Of a stretch of 37,770 nt of DNA, positions 19,631 through 29,248 are shown one piece after another. The stretch is taken from NCBI GenBank assembly GCA_012513005.1, contig JAAZCZ010000109.1, positions 1 through 37,770 on the forward strand, given 5' to 3'. Source of the stretch: Oscillospiraceae bacterium. GTDB lineage: Bacteria; Bacillota; Clostridia; Oscillospirales; Oscillospiraceae. The translations under genes and the position numbers were made by a program. Position 1 is the first letter of the stretch. Each line of letters opens with the position of its first letter. The notes below the pieces were generated by a model. That model was not told where the DNA came from and did no database searches. It was given only the letters and a program-made list of their open reading frames with translations.

Positions 19631-21076
19631 TTAGAAGAAGAAGTCTTTAACCTGACCCCAGAGAACAAAGAGCATTGCAACCGGAACAACAAACTTAAAG
19701 CAGAGTGTGAAGAAAAGCTTTCCTCTAAACTTATTGCCGTTTTGCTCGCACTCATCAAAGACTGTAGAAGGCTTATACTTCCAACCGATAAGAAAGCTCA
19801 TGAACAGCGCACCGAGAGGCATTAAGACACCCTCAGAAAAGGCGTCATAAAGATCCAGCCAGCAGTCGTTCCAAACCCTGAATCCTGCGGCAACGTCGCC
19901 TGCGGTGATTCCGAGGATCTCGTAAGGAGCCTTAATGGCAGATCCGCCGCTACCCAGAGCGTCAAGAGCTACGGGAAGACCGACTATGAATATAATAGCG
20001 CCGTAAATAAAGGTAATTTTTTTCCTGTTGGGCTCTTTGCCTTTAGCAATTGCCTTATCAACACGGTTTGCAGTGCAGACCTCAAGCAGTGAGATAGAAG
20101 AGGTTACAGCCGCAATAAAGACCAGGAAGTAAAAGAGGAAACCGACGAATGCGCCGAAGTTGCCCATTTTTTCAAAAACAGTGTGCATTGAAACAAAGAG
20201 CAGTCCCGGACCCCCACCGTAATCAACGCCGAATGCGGCGCAAGCCGGCATAACTGCAAAGCCTGCCAAAACTGCAATAAGAGTGTCAGCAAAGGGAATA
20301 ATAAGAGCGTTGCGCTGAAGGTTTTCCTTTTTGGATAGGTAGGAGCCGTATGTAATCATAGCGCCCATGCCGAGTGAAAGCGAGAAGAACATCTGGCCGG
20401 CTGCTGCCTTTAAAACTCCCAAAAATCCAATTTCAGGATTGGAAAACACATCAAGGTTGGGTTTGAGCATAAACTTGTAGCCCTCGATTGCGCCTGGCTG
20501 GAAAGCCACGAACACAACAACAAAGAGCAAAATAACGAAGAGTGCGGGCATACCGACCATAGAAAATCTCTCAATACCCTTTTGAACACCGCCAGCGACT
20601 ATGAGCATGTTGATAATCATGAACAGCCCAAAGAAGAAGAGCATCCCACCGTGGTCATATAGTAAAAATCCGAAAAATCCGCTGCCCTGACCGACAAAGC
20701 TGTCAAGCCCGAGAATCTGAAGCAGGAAGCCCATCATATAGCGCATAACCATTCCGCCGAGCACGCAGTAAAAAGCGAGAATGACGAATGCCGAAATAAC
20801 TCCAAGATATCCTACCCACTTGTGCTTTTTAGAAAACTCTCCGTAAGCGCCGACTGCGGCCAGACCGGTTTTTCTGCCGAGTGCAAGCTCACCCAACATT
20901 ATAGCAATACCGACGAATACAACCAGCAGGAGATAAATAATGAGAAAAGCAAACCCACCATTTTTGCCCATTTTGTAAGGAAATCCCCAAATGTTTCCAA
21001 GACCTACAGCCGAGCCGATTGCTGCCATTAGAAAGCCAAAGTTACTACCCCAGCTACCGCGTTTGTTTTCTTGCAT
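19631..21076 (-). CDS. Neurotransmitter:sodium symporter (NSS/SNF) family transporter
   Basis: GSNFGFLMAAIGSAVGLGNIWGFPYKMGKNGGFAFLI N-terminus, multi-TM NSS pattern. Confidence 0.95.
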   Translation of the reverse strand: MQENKRGSWGSNFGFLMAAIGSAVGLGNIWGFPYKMGKNGGFAFLIIYLLLVVFVGIAIMLGELALGRKTGLAAVGAYGEFSKKHKWVGYLGVISAFVILAFYCVLGGMVMRYMMGFLLQILGLDSFVGQGSGFFGFLLYDHGGMLFFFGLFMIINMLIVAGGVQKGIERFSMVGMPALFVILLFVVVFVAFQPGAIEGYKFMLKPNLDVFSNPEIGFLGVLKAAAGQMFFSLSLGMGAMITYGSYLSKKENLQRNALIIPFADTLIAVLAGFAVMPACAAFGVDYGGGPGLLFVSMHTVFEKMGNFGAFVGFLFYFLVFIAAVTSSISLLEVCTANRVDKAIAKGKEPNRKKITFIYGAIIFIVGLPVALDALGSGGSAIKAPYEILGITAGDVAAGFRVWNDCWLDLYDAFSEGVLMPLGALFMSFLIGWKYKPSTVFDECEQNGNKFRGKLFFTLCFKFVVPVAMLFVLWGQVKDFFF

Positions 21077-21343
21077 TTTTCTCCCTCCATAAATGCTATT
21101 CCCGGTATCATATAAATTTGATTCACGGGTATATAAAATAATTATGACTAAATTTATACTAAACTGTGAATAAATGCAAGCGAAAAGATGAATAAACGCT
21201 GCCCCTTTAGCACTTTTAATAACTAAACTGATTTTGACCTAATAATCAATTAGGTTTTTGTGCATATTAACAACAAGATTTCGGCAAAACCACGGATATT
21301 TGTTAATTTCTTAACCAAAATAACATAATTTTTGGGTAATGTA

Positions 21344-21373
21344 TTGCAAGTTATCATGCAATTTGTTTATAAT
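21344..21373 (+). promoter_or_regulatory. Sigma-A-like promoter for phosphoribosyltransferase gene
   Basis: TTGCAA - 18 nt - TATAAT. Confidence 0.6.
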
Positions 21374-21417
21374 AATAAGGTGAGCAAGCAAATATTAGCT
21401 GTCGGGAGGCTATTAAA

Positions 21418-21969
21418 TTGAACTACGAAATTGATTTAGCGGGATTAAAAAGAGAGCTACCACTGTGCAAAGTAACAGATGACCTTTACATAGGGGCATT
21501 TGTAATGTTCGGGGATGTAGAGCTAACAGTTCACTGCGCCAAGATGCTCTTAGAAAAAGCGCCGGAATACGATTATCTGATAGCACCGGAAGCCAAGGCA
21601 ATTCCGCTTGTGTACGAAATGGCAAGGCAGTCCGGGGCTGAAAAATATTTCATAGCCCGCAAAGGTGCCAAGGCGTATATGCAGGGAGTCTTTGAGGTTG
21701 AGGTAAGGTCAATTACAACTATGCATATTCAAAAGCTTGTGATAGACGAGGCTGATGCAAGGTTTATAAACGGCAAAAGAATGCTAATTATAGACGATGT
21801 AATATCAACAGGAGAATCACTAAATGCAATGGAAACTCTGGTAAAAAAAGCAGGCGGCACCGTAGCCGGCAAAATGGCAGTATTAGCCGAGGGAGATGCA
21901 AAAAACAGAGACGACATAATAACCTTAGCACACCTGCCCGTATTTAATAAGGACGGCAGCGTAATTTAA
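21418..21969 (+). CDS. Adenine-type phosphoribosyltransferase family protein (TTG start)
   Basis: PRPP-binding motif MLIIDDVISTGESLNAM; gggagg RBS. Confidence 0.82.
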   Translation: MNYEIDLAGLKRELPLCKVTDDLYIGAFVMFGDVELTVHCAKMLLEKAPEYDYLIAPEAKAIPLVYEMARQSGAEKYFIARKGAKAYMQGVFEVEVRSITTMHIQKLVIDEADARFINGKRMLIIDDVISTGESLNAMETLVKKAGGTVAGKMAVLAEGDAKNRDDIITLAHLPVFNKDGSVI

Positions 21970-21994
21970 TCAATATAATTTTATATCTAAACAC

Positions 21995-22030
21995 AAAACC
22001 GAAATGCTCTGAGCATTTCGGTTTTACTAA
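21995..22030. terminator. Bidirectional terminator between convergent genes
   Basis: AAAACCGAAATGCTC-T-GAGCATTTCGGTTTT, 15-bp perfect inverted repeat. Confidence 0.88.
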
Positions 22031-22064
22031 TATTGGATATTAATATGTTTTTATATTTGAAGTT

Positions 22065-22559
22065 TTAGCGTTTTTTATCCCGCAGCTTATTAAAAAACTC
22101 AGAAAGAAGCTTTGCAGACTCCTTCGCCAAAACACCGCCGTAAATTTTGGGTTTGTGCCCGAAATTCTCTTCAAAGAGATTAATCACAGAGCCGCAGGCG
22201 CCGGAATAAGACTCCTTTGCCCCGTAAACAAGCCTGCTTATGCGAGAATTTATTATAGCACCTGCGCACATGCAGCAGGGCTCTAATGTAACAAACATAG
22301 TGCAGCCGGATAAATCCCAACTGCCCCGATAGGCGCAGGCATTTCTAATAGCCTCAATTTCGGCATGGGCGCAGGCATCAGGTATTTCCTCCCTGCGGTT
22401 TCGCCCTTCACCGATTATTGCACCATTTTCATCGCAGATTACGCAGCCGACGGGAACTTCCCCGGCGGCAGCAGCCTCACCTGCCAAAGCCAAGGCAGAT
22501 TTCATATAATCTTCAAAGCAAAGCGGCAAGCTGCCGCTATTTTCAGTGATGTGAGTCAT
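22065..22559 (-). CDS. tadA: tRNA-specific adenosine deaminase
   Basis: HAEIEAI, TLEPCCMCAGAI catalytic motifs, SRLVYGAK. Confidence 0.93.
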   Translation of the reverse strand: MTHITENSGSLPLCFEDYMKSALALAGEAAAAGEVPVGCVICDENGAIIGEGRNRREEIPDACAHAEIEAIRNACAYRGSWDLSGCTMFVTLEPCCMCAGAIINSRISRLVYGAKESYSGACGSVINLFEENFGHKPKIYGGVLAKESAKLLSEFFNKLRDKKR

Positions 22560-23364
22560 TTTTCAAAATATTAACATCCATATGCGGATAGGCAAATGAA
22601 AGCTCTGAATTTTCAATCCTGTTTAGAAGACTCTCGTTAAGTGCAAAATATGCATCCCAGTAATCAGCAGGGCGAACCCATGCTCTGAGGCAATATTTAA
22701 CAGAGCTGTCTAAAAACTCTGTGATAAGCACAACGGGGGGCTTAGAATCAGAAAGCAGTTTTTCAGAAGCAGCAGCGTCAAGCAAAACCTCTCGCACACG
22801 CTCGGGTTTACAGCCATATTCTAGTGTAAGAGCAATATCAATCCTACGCAGATGCTCTGCTGAAAAGTTAATTACATTTGATGAGCAAACCGAGGCGTTG
22901 GGGATATTAATTTTCTTATTGTCAGGGGTCAAGAGTGTGGTATAAAAAAAGCCGATTGTTGTAACAGAACCGGATGTGCCGGCTATTTCTACATAATCAC
23001 CTGAAATAAAGGGCTTTGTCATCAGAATAGTAAAGCCTGAAAACACATTCGAGAGTATATTCTGCATAGAAAGTGAAAGTGCAAGACCTACAACAGAAAG
23101 GGAAGCAACAAGAGTAGCCGAGGGTATGCCCAGCGTGTCAGTTAGAATAAGCAGAACGATAACCCACAAAAATACCTTGACTCCGGAATACGCAAAGCCC
23201 TGAATAACCGAGTCAAATTTCGACTTTTTCAAAGTAGCCTTAATAAATTTCAGCAAAAAGTGAATAACAATAACACTAACAACAAGTGTCAGCAAAGCAG
23301 AAAGCAGAGTCTCAACCTTAAAATTGCCGGCCGAGGTATTCATTAGCTCCTTAATCTTTTCCAT
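22543..23364 (-). CDS. MscS-family small-conductance mechanosensitive channel
   Basis: SLSVVGLALSLSMQNILSNVFSGFTILMTKPFISGDYVEI TM3/beta-domain signature. Confidence 0.95.
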   Translation of the reverse strand: MEKIKELMNTSAGNFKVETLLSALLTLVVSVIVIHFLLKFIKATLKKSKFDSVIQGFAYSGVKVFLWVIVLLILTDTLGIPSATLVASLSVVGLALSLSMQNILSNVFSGFTILMTKPFISGDYVEIAGTSGSVTTIGFFYTTLLTPDNKKINIPNASVCSSNVINFSAEHLRRIDIALTLEYGCKPERVREVLLDAAASEKLLSDSKPPVVLITEFLDSSVKYCLRAWVRPADYWDAYFALNESLLNRIENSELSFAYPHMDVNILKNDSHH

Positions 23365-23461
23365 ACAAAACTCCTATACTGTGATGTGAGCAGTAATCAT
23401 TATAACACAAAGAGTAATTTTTTTGTCTATATTCACATATATGTTACAATTCTTTTGCTTA

Positions 23462-23496
23462 TGTCAATTGACAAAAATCATATTAAATAATACTAT
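23462..23496 (+). promoter_or_regulatory. Promoter of alpha/beta hydrolase gene; -35 part of a palindrome
   Basis: TTGACA (23468-23473) - 17 nt - TACTAT (23491-23496). Confidence 0.75.
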
Positions 23497-23532
23497 GATT
23501 TTAGTTATATTGTAAAAATATGGAGGTGTGAA

Positions 23533-24345
23533 GTGAGAAGCTACGACGAAATGATGCAGTCATTTGATGGCACAAAGCTCTATCTGAAAGCCGAGTTGCC
23601 GGAAAAAATGAAGGCAGTTTGTGTTTTTGTTCACGGACTCTGTGAACATCAGGGCAGATACGACTATGTGGCTGAAAAGTTTTATGAGGCAAAAATCGGA
23701 ACCTACAGATTCGATCACAGAGGTCACGGAAAAAGCGAGGGCGAAGAGAGCCACTATTCCGATTACAACGAAATGCTAAAAGACACAGATGAAGTTGTGA
23801 ATAAGGCAATGGCAGAAAACCCGGAGATTCCGATTTTTCTCTTGGGGCACAGCATGGGTGGCTTTTGCGTAGCCCTATACGGAGCAAAGTATCCCGAAAA
23901 AGAGATAAGCGGTATTATTACGAGCGGAGCGTTAACCCGCGACAACGCAAAAATAATTCTTGGAATACAGAAGGGAATGGATGTACATACACGCATACCC
24001 AACGCCCTTGCAGAGGGAGTTTGCAGTGTAATAGGGATAATCGAGTGCTACAAAACAGACCCTCTTGTCAGAAAATCATTCACAGCAGGTCTCTGCTATG
24101 CAATAGCAGACGGGCTTAAGTGGTATGAAAAGAATGTAGGCACATTCTCATTTCCTATTCTAATGATGCACGGTGAAAAAGACGGGCTTGTGTCTGTCCA
24201 AGATACCTACGATTTTTTCACACTTGTTTCCTCGGAAGACAGGCAGATGAAAATCTACGGCGGGCTTCTGCACGAAATTCTAAACGAGTTTTGCAGGGGA
24301 GAGGTAATAGCAGATACAGTAGCATGGATAGAGCGGAGAGCCTAA
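23533..24345 (+). CDS. Alpha/beta hydrolase (monoacylglycerol lipase/lysophospholipase-like; GTG start)
   Basis: VFVHGLCEHQGRYDYVAEKF, RFDHRGHGKSEG, LLGHSMGGFCVALY (GHSMGG nucleophile elbow), HGEKDGLV. Confidence 0.93.
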   Translation: MRSYDEMMQSFDGTKLYLKAELPEKMKAVCVFVHGLCEHQGRYDYVAEKFYEAKIGTYRFDHRGHGKSEGEESHYSDYNEMLKDTDEVVNKAMAENPEIPIFLLGHSMGGFCVALYGAKYPEKEISGIITSGALTRDNAKIILGIQKGMDVHTRIPNALAEGVCSVIGIIECYKTDPLVRKSFTAGLCYAIADGLKWYEKNVGTFSFPILMMHGEKDGLVSVQDTYDFFTLVSSEDRQMKIYGGLLHEILNEFCRGEVIADTVAWIERRA

Positions 24346-24376
24346 GGGCTATTATTATAAGAAAGAGAGAAGAAAA

Positions 24377-24928
24377 ATAAAAAAGATTTTAGCAATACTT
24401 CTAATCAGCGTTCTAATCTTAAGCCTATGCGCCTGCGGGGCAAAGCCGGCAGAAACTAAGCCGGAAACAAAACCTGCAGAGGGCGGCACAGCAGCTCCCG
24501 CAGAAGGCGGAGAGAAACCAGTTGGCAGTGTGTTTGTAGGTAAGGGCTACACAATTGCATACCCCGAAACGGTAGAAGAAGTAACCGATTCATTGGGAAA
24601 CAAGGTACTCGAAGACAAGGCGGGCGTGTGGTCTGCAAATACTTCTCTAAGTGACGACTATGCGTATGACGAAACAGTAGCAAAATTTAGCAAAAACCTT
24701 CAAAACTCTGAGGGCTTCAAATCAGAAAATTTGACAATAGGTGACATGGAAGCTGTGAAGCTCACTTATGTCGACAGCATTGGTTCAAATGTCCTGTATC
24801 TGATCAAGCTAAACGACAATGCGGCAGTATTCTTAAACTTTTCCGCCCAAAAATCTGCAACAACGGTAGAGCAGCTTGAAACAAATGCCGACCTTGTGGC
24901 AACGGCAAGCGGAGTTAAGGCAGGCTGA
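24377..24928 (+). CDS. Small lipoprotein; apparent non-canonical start (ATA at 24377)
   Basis: In-frame upstream of the ORF-track GTG (24530): (I)KKILAILLISVLILSLCACGAKPAETKPETKPAEGG..., signal peptide + lipobox; purine-rich RBS-like gaaagagagaag. No ATG/GTG/TTG between in-frame stop at 24329 and the lipobox. Confidence 0.75.
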   Translation: MKKILAILLISVLILSLCACGAKPAETKPETKPAEGGTAAPAEGGEKPVGSVFVGKGYTIAYPETVEEVTDSLGNKVLEDKAGVWSANTSLSDDYAYDETVAKFSKNLQNSEGFKSENLTIGDMEAVKLTYVDSIGSNVLYLIKLNDNAAVFLNFSAQKSATTVEQLETNADLVATASGVKAG

Positions 24929-24953
24929 CAAAACTAATAATCTAATAGCAAAT

Positions 24954-24987
24954 TCGGGGCTGCATAATGCAGCCCCGAATTTTTACG
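24954..24987. terminator. Bidirectional terminator
   Basis: ATTCGGGGCTGCA-TAA-TGCAGCCCCGAAT-TTTT. Confidence 0.87.
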
Positions 24988-25010
24988 CTTTTAAGCTAAA
25001 ATATTAGATA

Positions 25011-25535
25011 TTATTTTTCTTCTTCTGCTTTAGGCTCTTCGGCTGTTTCAACTATCTCGACCTCAATGTCGGGATGTATTTCCTCGGCCGGTTTTTCCTC
25101 AGGCGCTACAAAGGTAGCGTCGTTTTCTGTCTTATCCACAACAGTTTCAAAATTCTCCTCGCTACCGGTGGAGGTTAAAGCCTCTCCGATTGAAGCTTTA
25201 AGCTCAGACAGCTCATCTTCAATCTGCTTTGTTCTCTCGTCGGCAAGGCGAACAGCCTCAAAAAGCTGCTCATAAATTTCGCCGGGATTGTCCTTGTTAG
25301 ACTCATAATAATAAAGCCCCAGAGCTGCATATGCCTTGTTTAAGCTGTCTTTTTGGTTGTTTAAGTCAAGAGAGAGAGTAGCTAAACGGTTAAGTGCCTT
25401 AGCCTTAACACCTGCATCACGGGTTATTTCCTTTGCCTTAGCACCGGTAATCATTGCAAGGTCTCTTGCAGCCTCAGAAAAACTCTTAAATGCGGACATA
25501 AACTTTTCTTTGTAATCGTTATTGTTGTTGTTCAT
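25011..25535 (-). CDS. Hypothetical coiled-coil protein with acidic C-terminal tail
   Basis: 174 aa, heptad-like helical region, Glu-rich low-complexity C-terminus; RBS ggaggtt. Confidence 0.78.
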   Translation of the reverse strand: MNNNNNDYKEKFMSAFKSFSEAARDLAMITGAKAKEITRDAGVKAKALNRLATLSLDLNNQKDSLNKAYAALGLYYYESNKDNPGEIYEQLFEAVRLADERTKQIEDELSELKASIGEALTSTGSEENFETVVDKTENDATFVAPEEKPAEEIHPDIEVEIVETAEEPKAEEEK

Positions 25536-25577
25536 AATTAACCTCCAATTTTATTTACACAATTATTGTATTACTAA

Positions 25578-26459
25578 TCACTCTGCTGTTGCGGTCGTAA
25601 CTTCCGCAGCACTTTCATTTTTTATACGGTTAACATACATTTCGGGGTGCTTTCTTTTTGAATTATAAATAAGCAGGGCAACTGAAATTACCAGGGATAA
25701 TATGCCGACAAGCTGAGATGTGCGTATGCCGGTGCCTAAGAAATAGAGGCTGTCTGTGCGCAGACCTTCAATCATGGCACGGGCTGCACCATACCAGCCG
25801 ACATACATAATAAATGCCTGACCGTCGTATTTGCGTTTGCCCTTATTAATCCAAACATAAAGCAGTATAAAGCCCAAAAGGCTCCAGAGACTTTCATAAA
25901 GGAATGTGGGATGCACATAAACAGTCTGCGCTCCGGGCTTGGTAAGTCCCATGCGGCAGAATATTTCAGTCTCATAGCCGAAGGCTTCGCGGTTAATAAA
26001 GTTAGCCCAGCGACCGATGACCTGACCCAAAATTAAACTCGTACCCAAGTTATCTAAAGCAGCACCGAATGGGATTTTCTTCACTTTACACCAGATAACG
26101 GCAGTAAGTGAGCCGGCAATTATGCCGCCGTACATACCGATGCCGCCTTCCCAAATTTTCACAATGTCAATCAGATTATCTTTATATCTGTCCCATTCAC
26201 AGGCAACGTAATAAATGCGGCAGCCTATTATTGCAATGGGCAAAATCCATAGAGCAAGCTCATAAAGCTCATCTGCCGTCAGACCAAAACGGGGAGCTCT
26301 CTTAGCAGCAAAAATAACAGCAAGCAAAACAGCAAGAGCGGTTATAACTCCGTAATAATAAATAGTTCTGCCAAAAAGTGTAAAGCCGGCAGGCGGGTTA
26401 ATTGCTAAGTCTCCCAGCATCGGAAAGCTTATCACAGCATCGCGCATCATAGTATCCAT
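25578..26459 (-). CDS. lgt: Prolipoprotein diacylglyceryl transferase
   Basis: IYYYGVITALAVLLAV, GGIGMYGGIIAG, GQVIGRWANFINREAFG, PTFLYESLW. Confidence 0.96.
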   Translation of the reverse strand: MDTMMRDAVISFPMLGDLAINPPAGFTLFGRTIYYYGVITALAVLLAVIFAAKRAPRFGLTADELYELALWILPIAIIGCRIYYVACEWDRYKDNLIDIVKIWEGGIGMYGGIIAGSLTAVIWCKVKKIPFGAALDNLGTSLILGQVIGRWANFINREAFGYETEIFCRMGLTKPGAQTVYVHPTFLYESLWSLLGFILLYVWINKGKRKYDGQAFIMYVGWYGAARAMIEGLRTDSLYFLGTGIRTSQLVGILSLVISVALLIYNSKRKHPEMYVNRIKNESAAEVTTATAE

Positions 26460-26472
26460 AAAATAAACCCCT

Positions 26473-27747
26473 TCAATTTGATTTCGGCATTAAAACCGAC
26501 ACCGCAAGATTATCACTTAATATATTGTCGCAAATAAATCTGCTGCACTCATCTGAATCAATAGAGTCAAAAAGTGCAAACTCAGATAAAGGCTCATATC
26601 CGCAAAAAGCAGCATCAGCAAGGTCATAGCAGATAGAATCAAAGGATTCCAGAGAGCGGAGCTTATATCCGTAGGTTGCGGCTTTAACTCTAAGTAAATC
26701 CCTCTTGTCAATACCGTTTTCCCTAATATTCTGCAAAGTCTGTGCAAAACTCTCCAAAACTCTGTCGGGCTCGGGGCTTTCACAGCCGGCTAAAAACATT
26801 CCGGTGCCGGGCAGATAATCGATATAAGAAGAAAAGCCCACTCGAATCATTCCGCTTTTATAAAGCGTTGTGTAAAACGGTGAGGATTTTCCAAAAACAG
26901 CTCCGAGCGCAATTTCAGAGACAAGCGAAGCGCGCAAAAGTGCAGAGCCCTCTTTTGGCATGACCTTGCAGCCGAAAACAAGCTGGGGAGCCGAAACATC
27001 GGCATCCTTTGTAACCCTACTTTTTATAGGTGCCAAGACCTCGGGGTGCCCGTAATCAGGCAGAGCTTTTTCTGCAAAGCCGGCAGGAGTAAGGGCGCGC
27101 GCAGCATCGAAAACAGCCTGCGGGTCAACATCTCCTGCAACAGTTAATGCCATGTTAGAGGGATTATAAAAAGCCGAATGGCAGGTATATAGCGTGTCTG
27201 CCGTAATCTCAGAAATACTCTGCTTTGTCCCCAAAATTGGGGTAGCAACCGGGTGATTTTCATACATGCAGGAATATAAATTGCTCAGATTAACGCTGCT
27301 CATTCGCCCTTCCCACATTCTGATTTCCTGCTCTATTATTCCTCTTTCCTTCGCCACGGATTCCTCCGTAAAATAGGGAGTCATAACAAATGAGAGCAGA
27401 GTGCTGAGATTAGCATCAAAGTTGTCGGTGCAGTCAAAGTGATATGCTGTCATATCATATGAAGTAAAGGCGTTAGGGGAGGCACCGTTTAATGCAAAGG
27501 CTCCGTCAACGCTGCCGTCGGGGTTATCAAAGAGCTTATGCTCAAGAAAATGGGCAACACCGGCAGGCGACTTAATAAGTTTTTCGCCCAATGTAAAATT
27601 TTGCATAACCGAGCCGTAGTTGACGGCAAAAAAAGCGGTTTTAGAATTAAATCCGGGTTTAACGGAAACTAATATTTTAAGACCGTTATCCAGAGTTTCT
27701 ATATATAAGCTCTCACCTAAGCTTCGGTATTCCTTAATCATTATCAT
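26473..27747 (-). CDS. M16-family zinc peptidase (YfmH-like, active HxxEH)
   Basis: GVAHFLEHKLFDNPDGS zinc-binding motif; M16 C-terminal domain. Confidence 0.92.
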   Translation of the reverse strand: MIMIKEYRSLGESLYIETLDNGLKILVSVKPGFNSKTAFFAVNYGSVMQNFTLGEKLIKSPAGVAHFLEHKLFDNPDGSVDGAFALNGASPNAFTSYDMTAYHFDCTDNFDANLSTLLSFVMTPYFTEESVAKERGIIEQEIRMWEGRMSSVNLSNLYSCMYENHPVATPILGTKQSISEITADTLYTCHSAFYNPSNMALTVAGDVDPQAVFDAARALTPAGFAEKALPDYGHPEVLAPIKSRVTKDADVSAPQLVFGCKVMPKEGSALLRASLVSEIALGAVFGKSSPFYTTLYKSGMIRVGFSSYIDYLPGTGMFLAGCESPEPDRVLESFAQTLQNIRENGIDKRDLLRVKAATYGYKLRSLESFDSICYDLADAAFCGYEPLSEFALFDSIDSDECSRFICDNILSDNLAVSVLMPKSN

Positions 27748-29047
27748 CAGTATCCTTTGCGTTTTCGGAAGTTTTATTGTCCCTCATAAGATAAACAGTA
27801 TCGAGCACAACACTATCGGCAATTCCAGCTAAATCAGCGGGTGTAACCCTCATACAGAGCTCAGAAAGCTCCAAGGGCAGCATAAACTGGGATGATGCCA
27901 ACTGGTTGAGAATAAAAGACTGCATAGAATAGGCGCTGTCGGCAACAGAGCGATAACTGCTCACACAGCTTTGAATAGCTGCGGACATTTCAAACTCTGA
28001 GATTTCTCCCCTTCTAATGGCATCAAGCTGATTAAATATTTCGCTAAGAGCAGCATCATAGTCATCCTCAGATATACCGCAGGAGGCAAATAATACTCCC
28101 TTAAAACGGTCAACAAACGAGCTTATATTATAGCAGAGCGACATTTTTTCTCTAACATTGACAAAAAGCTTAGAACTCATATCTCCACCAAACACAGAGT
28201 TAAAAACCATGAGTGACGCCAAATCCGGGTTTTTCATATAATCTCCGAGTCTCCACCCGACTATAAGCTTTTCCTGCTCTGTATCCTCATCCTCAAAAAC
28301 AGTTCGGGGCACAAAATCCTCGCTTGGAAATTTAATTTCTGTTTCCGGCAGATTTTTAATAACAGTTCTGGGCAACACGGCAAGCTCCTCGGTCAAAACA
28401 GATAAAAGGTCATCAATAGGCATGGAGCCGCAGTAAATAATATCAATGGGTGCTGTCTGAATAAGCTCCCGGTATATTTTAGTGAGTTTTAAGTAATTAA
28501 TGGACTTAGCTTCGGGCGCAGTTCCCATGGCACTAATTGCATACGCTTCGCCCTCAAACATCTTGTCTAAAAGCCTAATCTGAGCATAGGCACCCTTATC
28601 GTTCTTAAGTGACAATATTTGCTCAATATGCTTATCTCTCTCACTGTTTACATACTCCTGCAATAATAGCCCGCCGTGCGTGTTTGGTCTCAGCAGCAAA
28701 TCAAACAAGAGAGAAATAACAGGAGCGGCTACCTTAGTGCCCTCCGGTAAAAACTTGTCATCAGGGAAAGAGCTTAAAAAGCCGACATACTGAGTCTCGC
28801 CGATTTTTCTGTTAATGGGAGAAATTGAAGAGCCGTACATTTCCTCAAGTGCGGCTGAAATCTGCTCCATGTCGGGAAGTGACTTGCTGCCCCGCAGCAG
28901 CACATGGGGAATAACAGCGTGTGCAGCTGCCGTATTTGAATCTAAGGCAGATTTAATCCAAACGGAAAAAACTCCCGTCTTAAATTTGTCGGTATTAACA
29001 TATATAAGGCGCACACCCGGCAAAAGGTCTCGCTTGTCAATTAACAT
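27734..29047 (-). CDS. M16-family peptidase-like protein (YfmF-like, HxxEH lost)
   Basis: AAAHAVIPHVLLRGSKSLPDMEQISAALEEMYGSS M16 fold without HxxEH; adjacent to active partner. Confidence 0.88.
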   Translation of the reverse strand: MLIDKRDLLPGVRLIYVNTDKFKTGVFSVWIKSALDSNTAAAHAVIPHVLLRGSKSLPDMEQISAALEEMYGSSISPINRKIGETQYVGFLSSFPDDKFLPEGTKVAAPVISLLFDLLLRPNTHGGLLLQEYVNSERDKHIEQILSLKNDKGAYAQIRLLDKMFEGEAYAISAMGTAPEAKSINYLKLTKIYRELIQTAPIDIIYCGSMPIDDLLSVLTEELAVLPRTVIKNLPETEIKFPSEDFVPRTVFEDEDTEQEKLIVGWRLGDYMKNPDLASLMVFNSVFGGDMSSKLFVNVREKMSLCYNISSFVDRFKGVLFASCGISEDDYDAALSEIFNQLDAIRRGEISEFEMSAAIQSCVSSYRSVADSAYSMQSFILNQLASSQFMLPLELSELCMRVTPADLAGIADSVVLDTVYLMRDNKTSENAKDTDDND

Positions 29048-29182
29048 TTTATGCCTCCATAGAGCTTTATCAAATTATTATACCATATTGACTAAGCTCA
29101 ATACAGTAAAATATTTATTAATTTATCCAATAAAGCGGCGAAATAAAGCATAATAAATGTAAGAGCTGTTAAGTAAAAAGAC

Positions 29183-29211
29183 TTGACAGCAATATAAGCT
29201 GCATGTATAAT
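29183..29211 (+). promoter_or_regulatory. Consensus sigma-A promoter for ylxM-ffh-rpsP operon
   Basis: TTGACA - 17 nt - TATAAT exact consensus. Confidence 0.9.
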
Positions 29212-29248
29212 TCATAGCGTCAGTAAAACAGCAGAAGGAGGGCTATAA

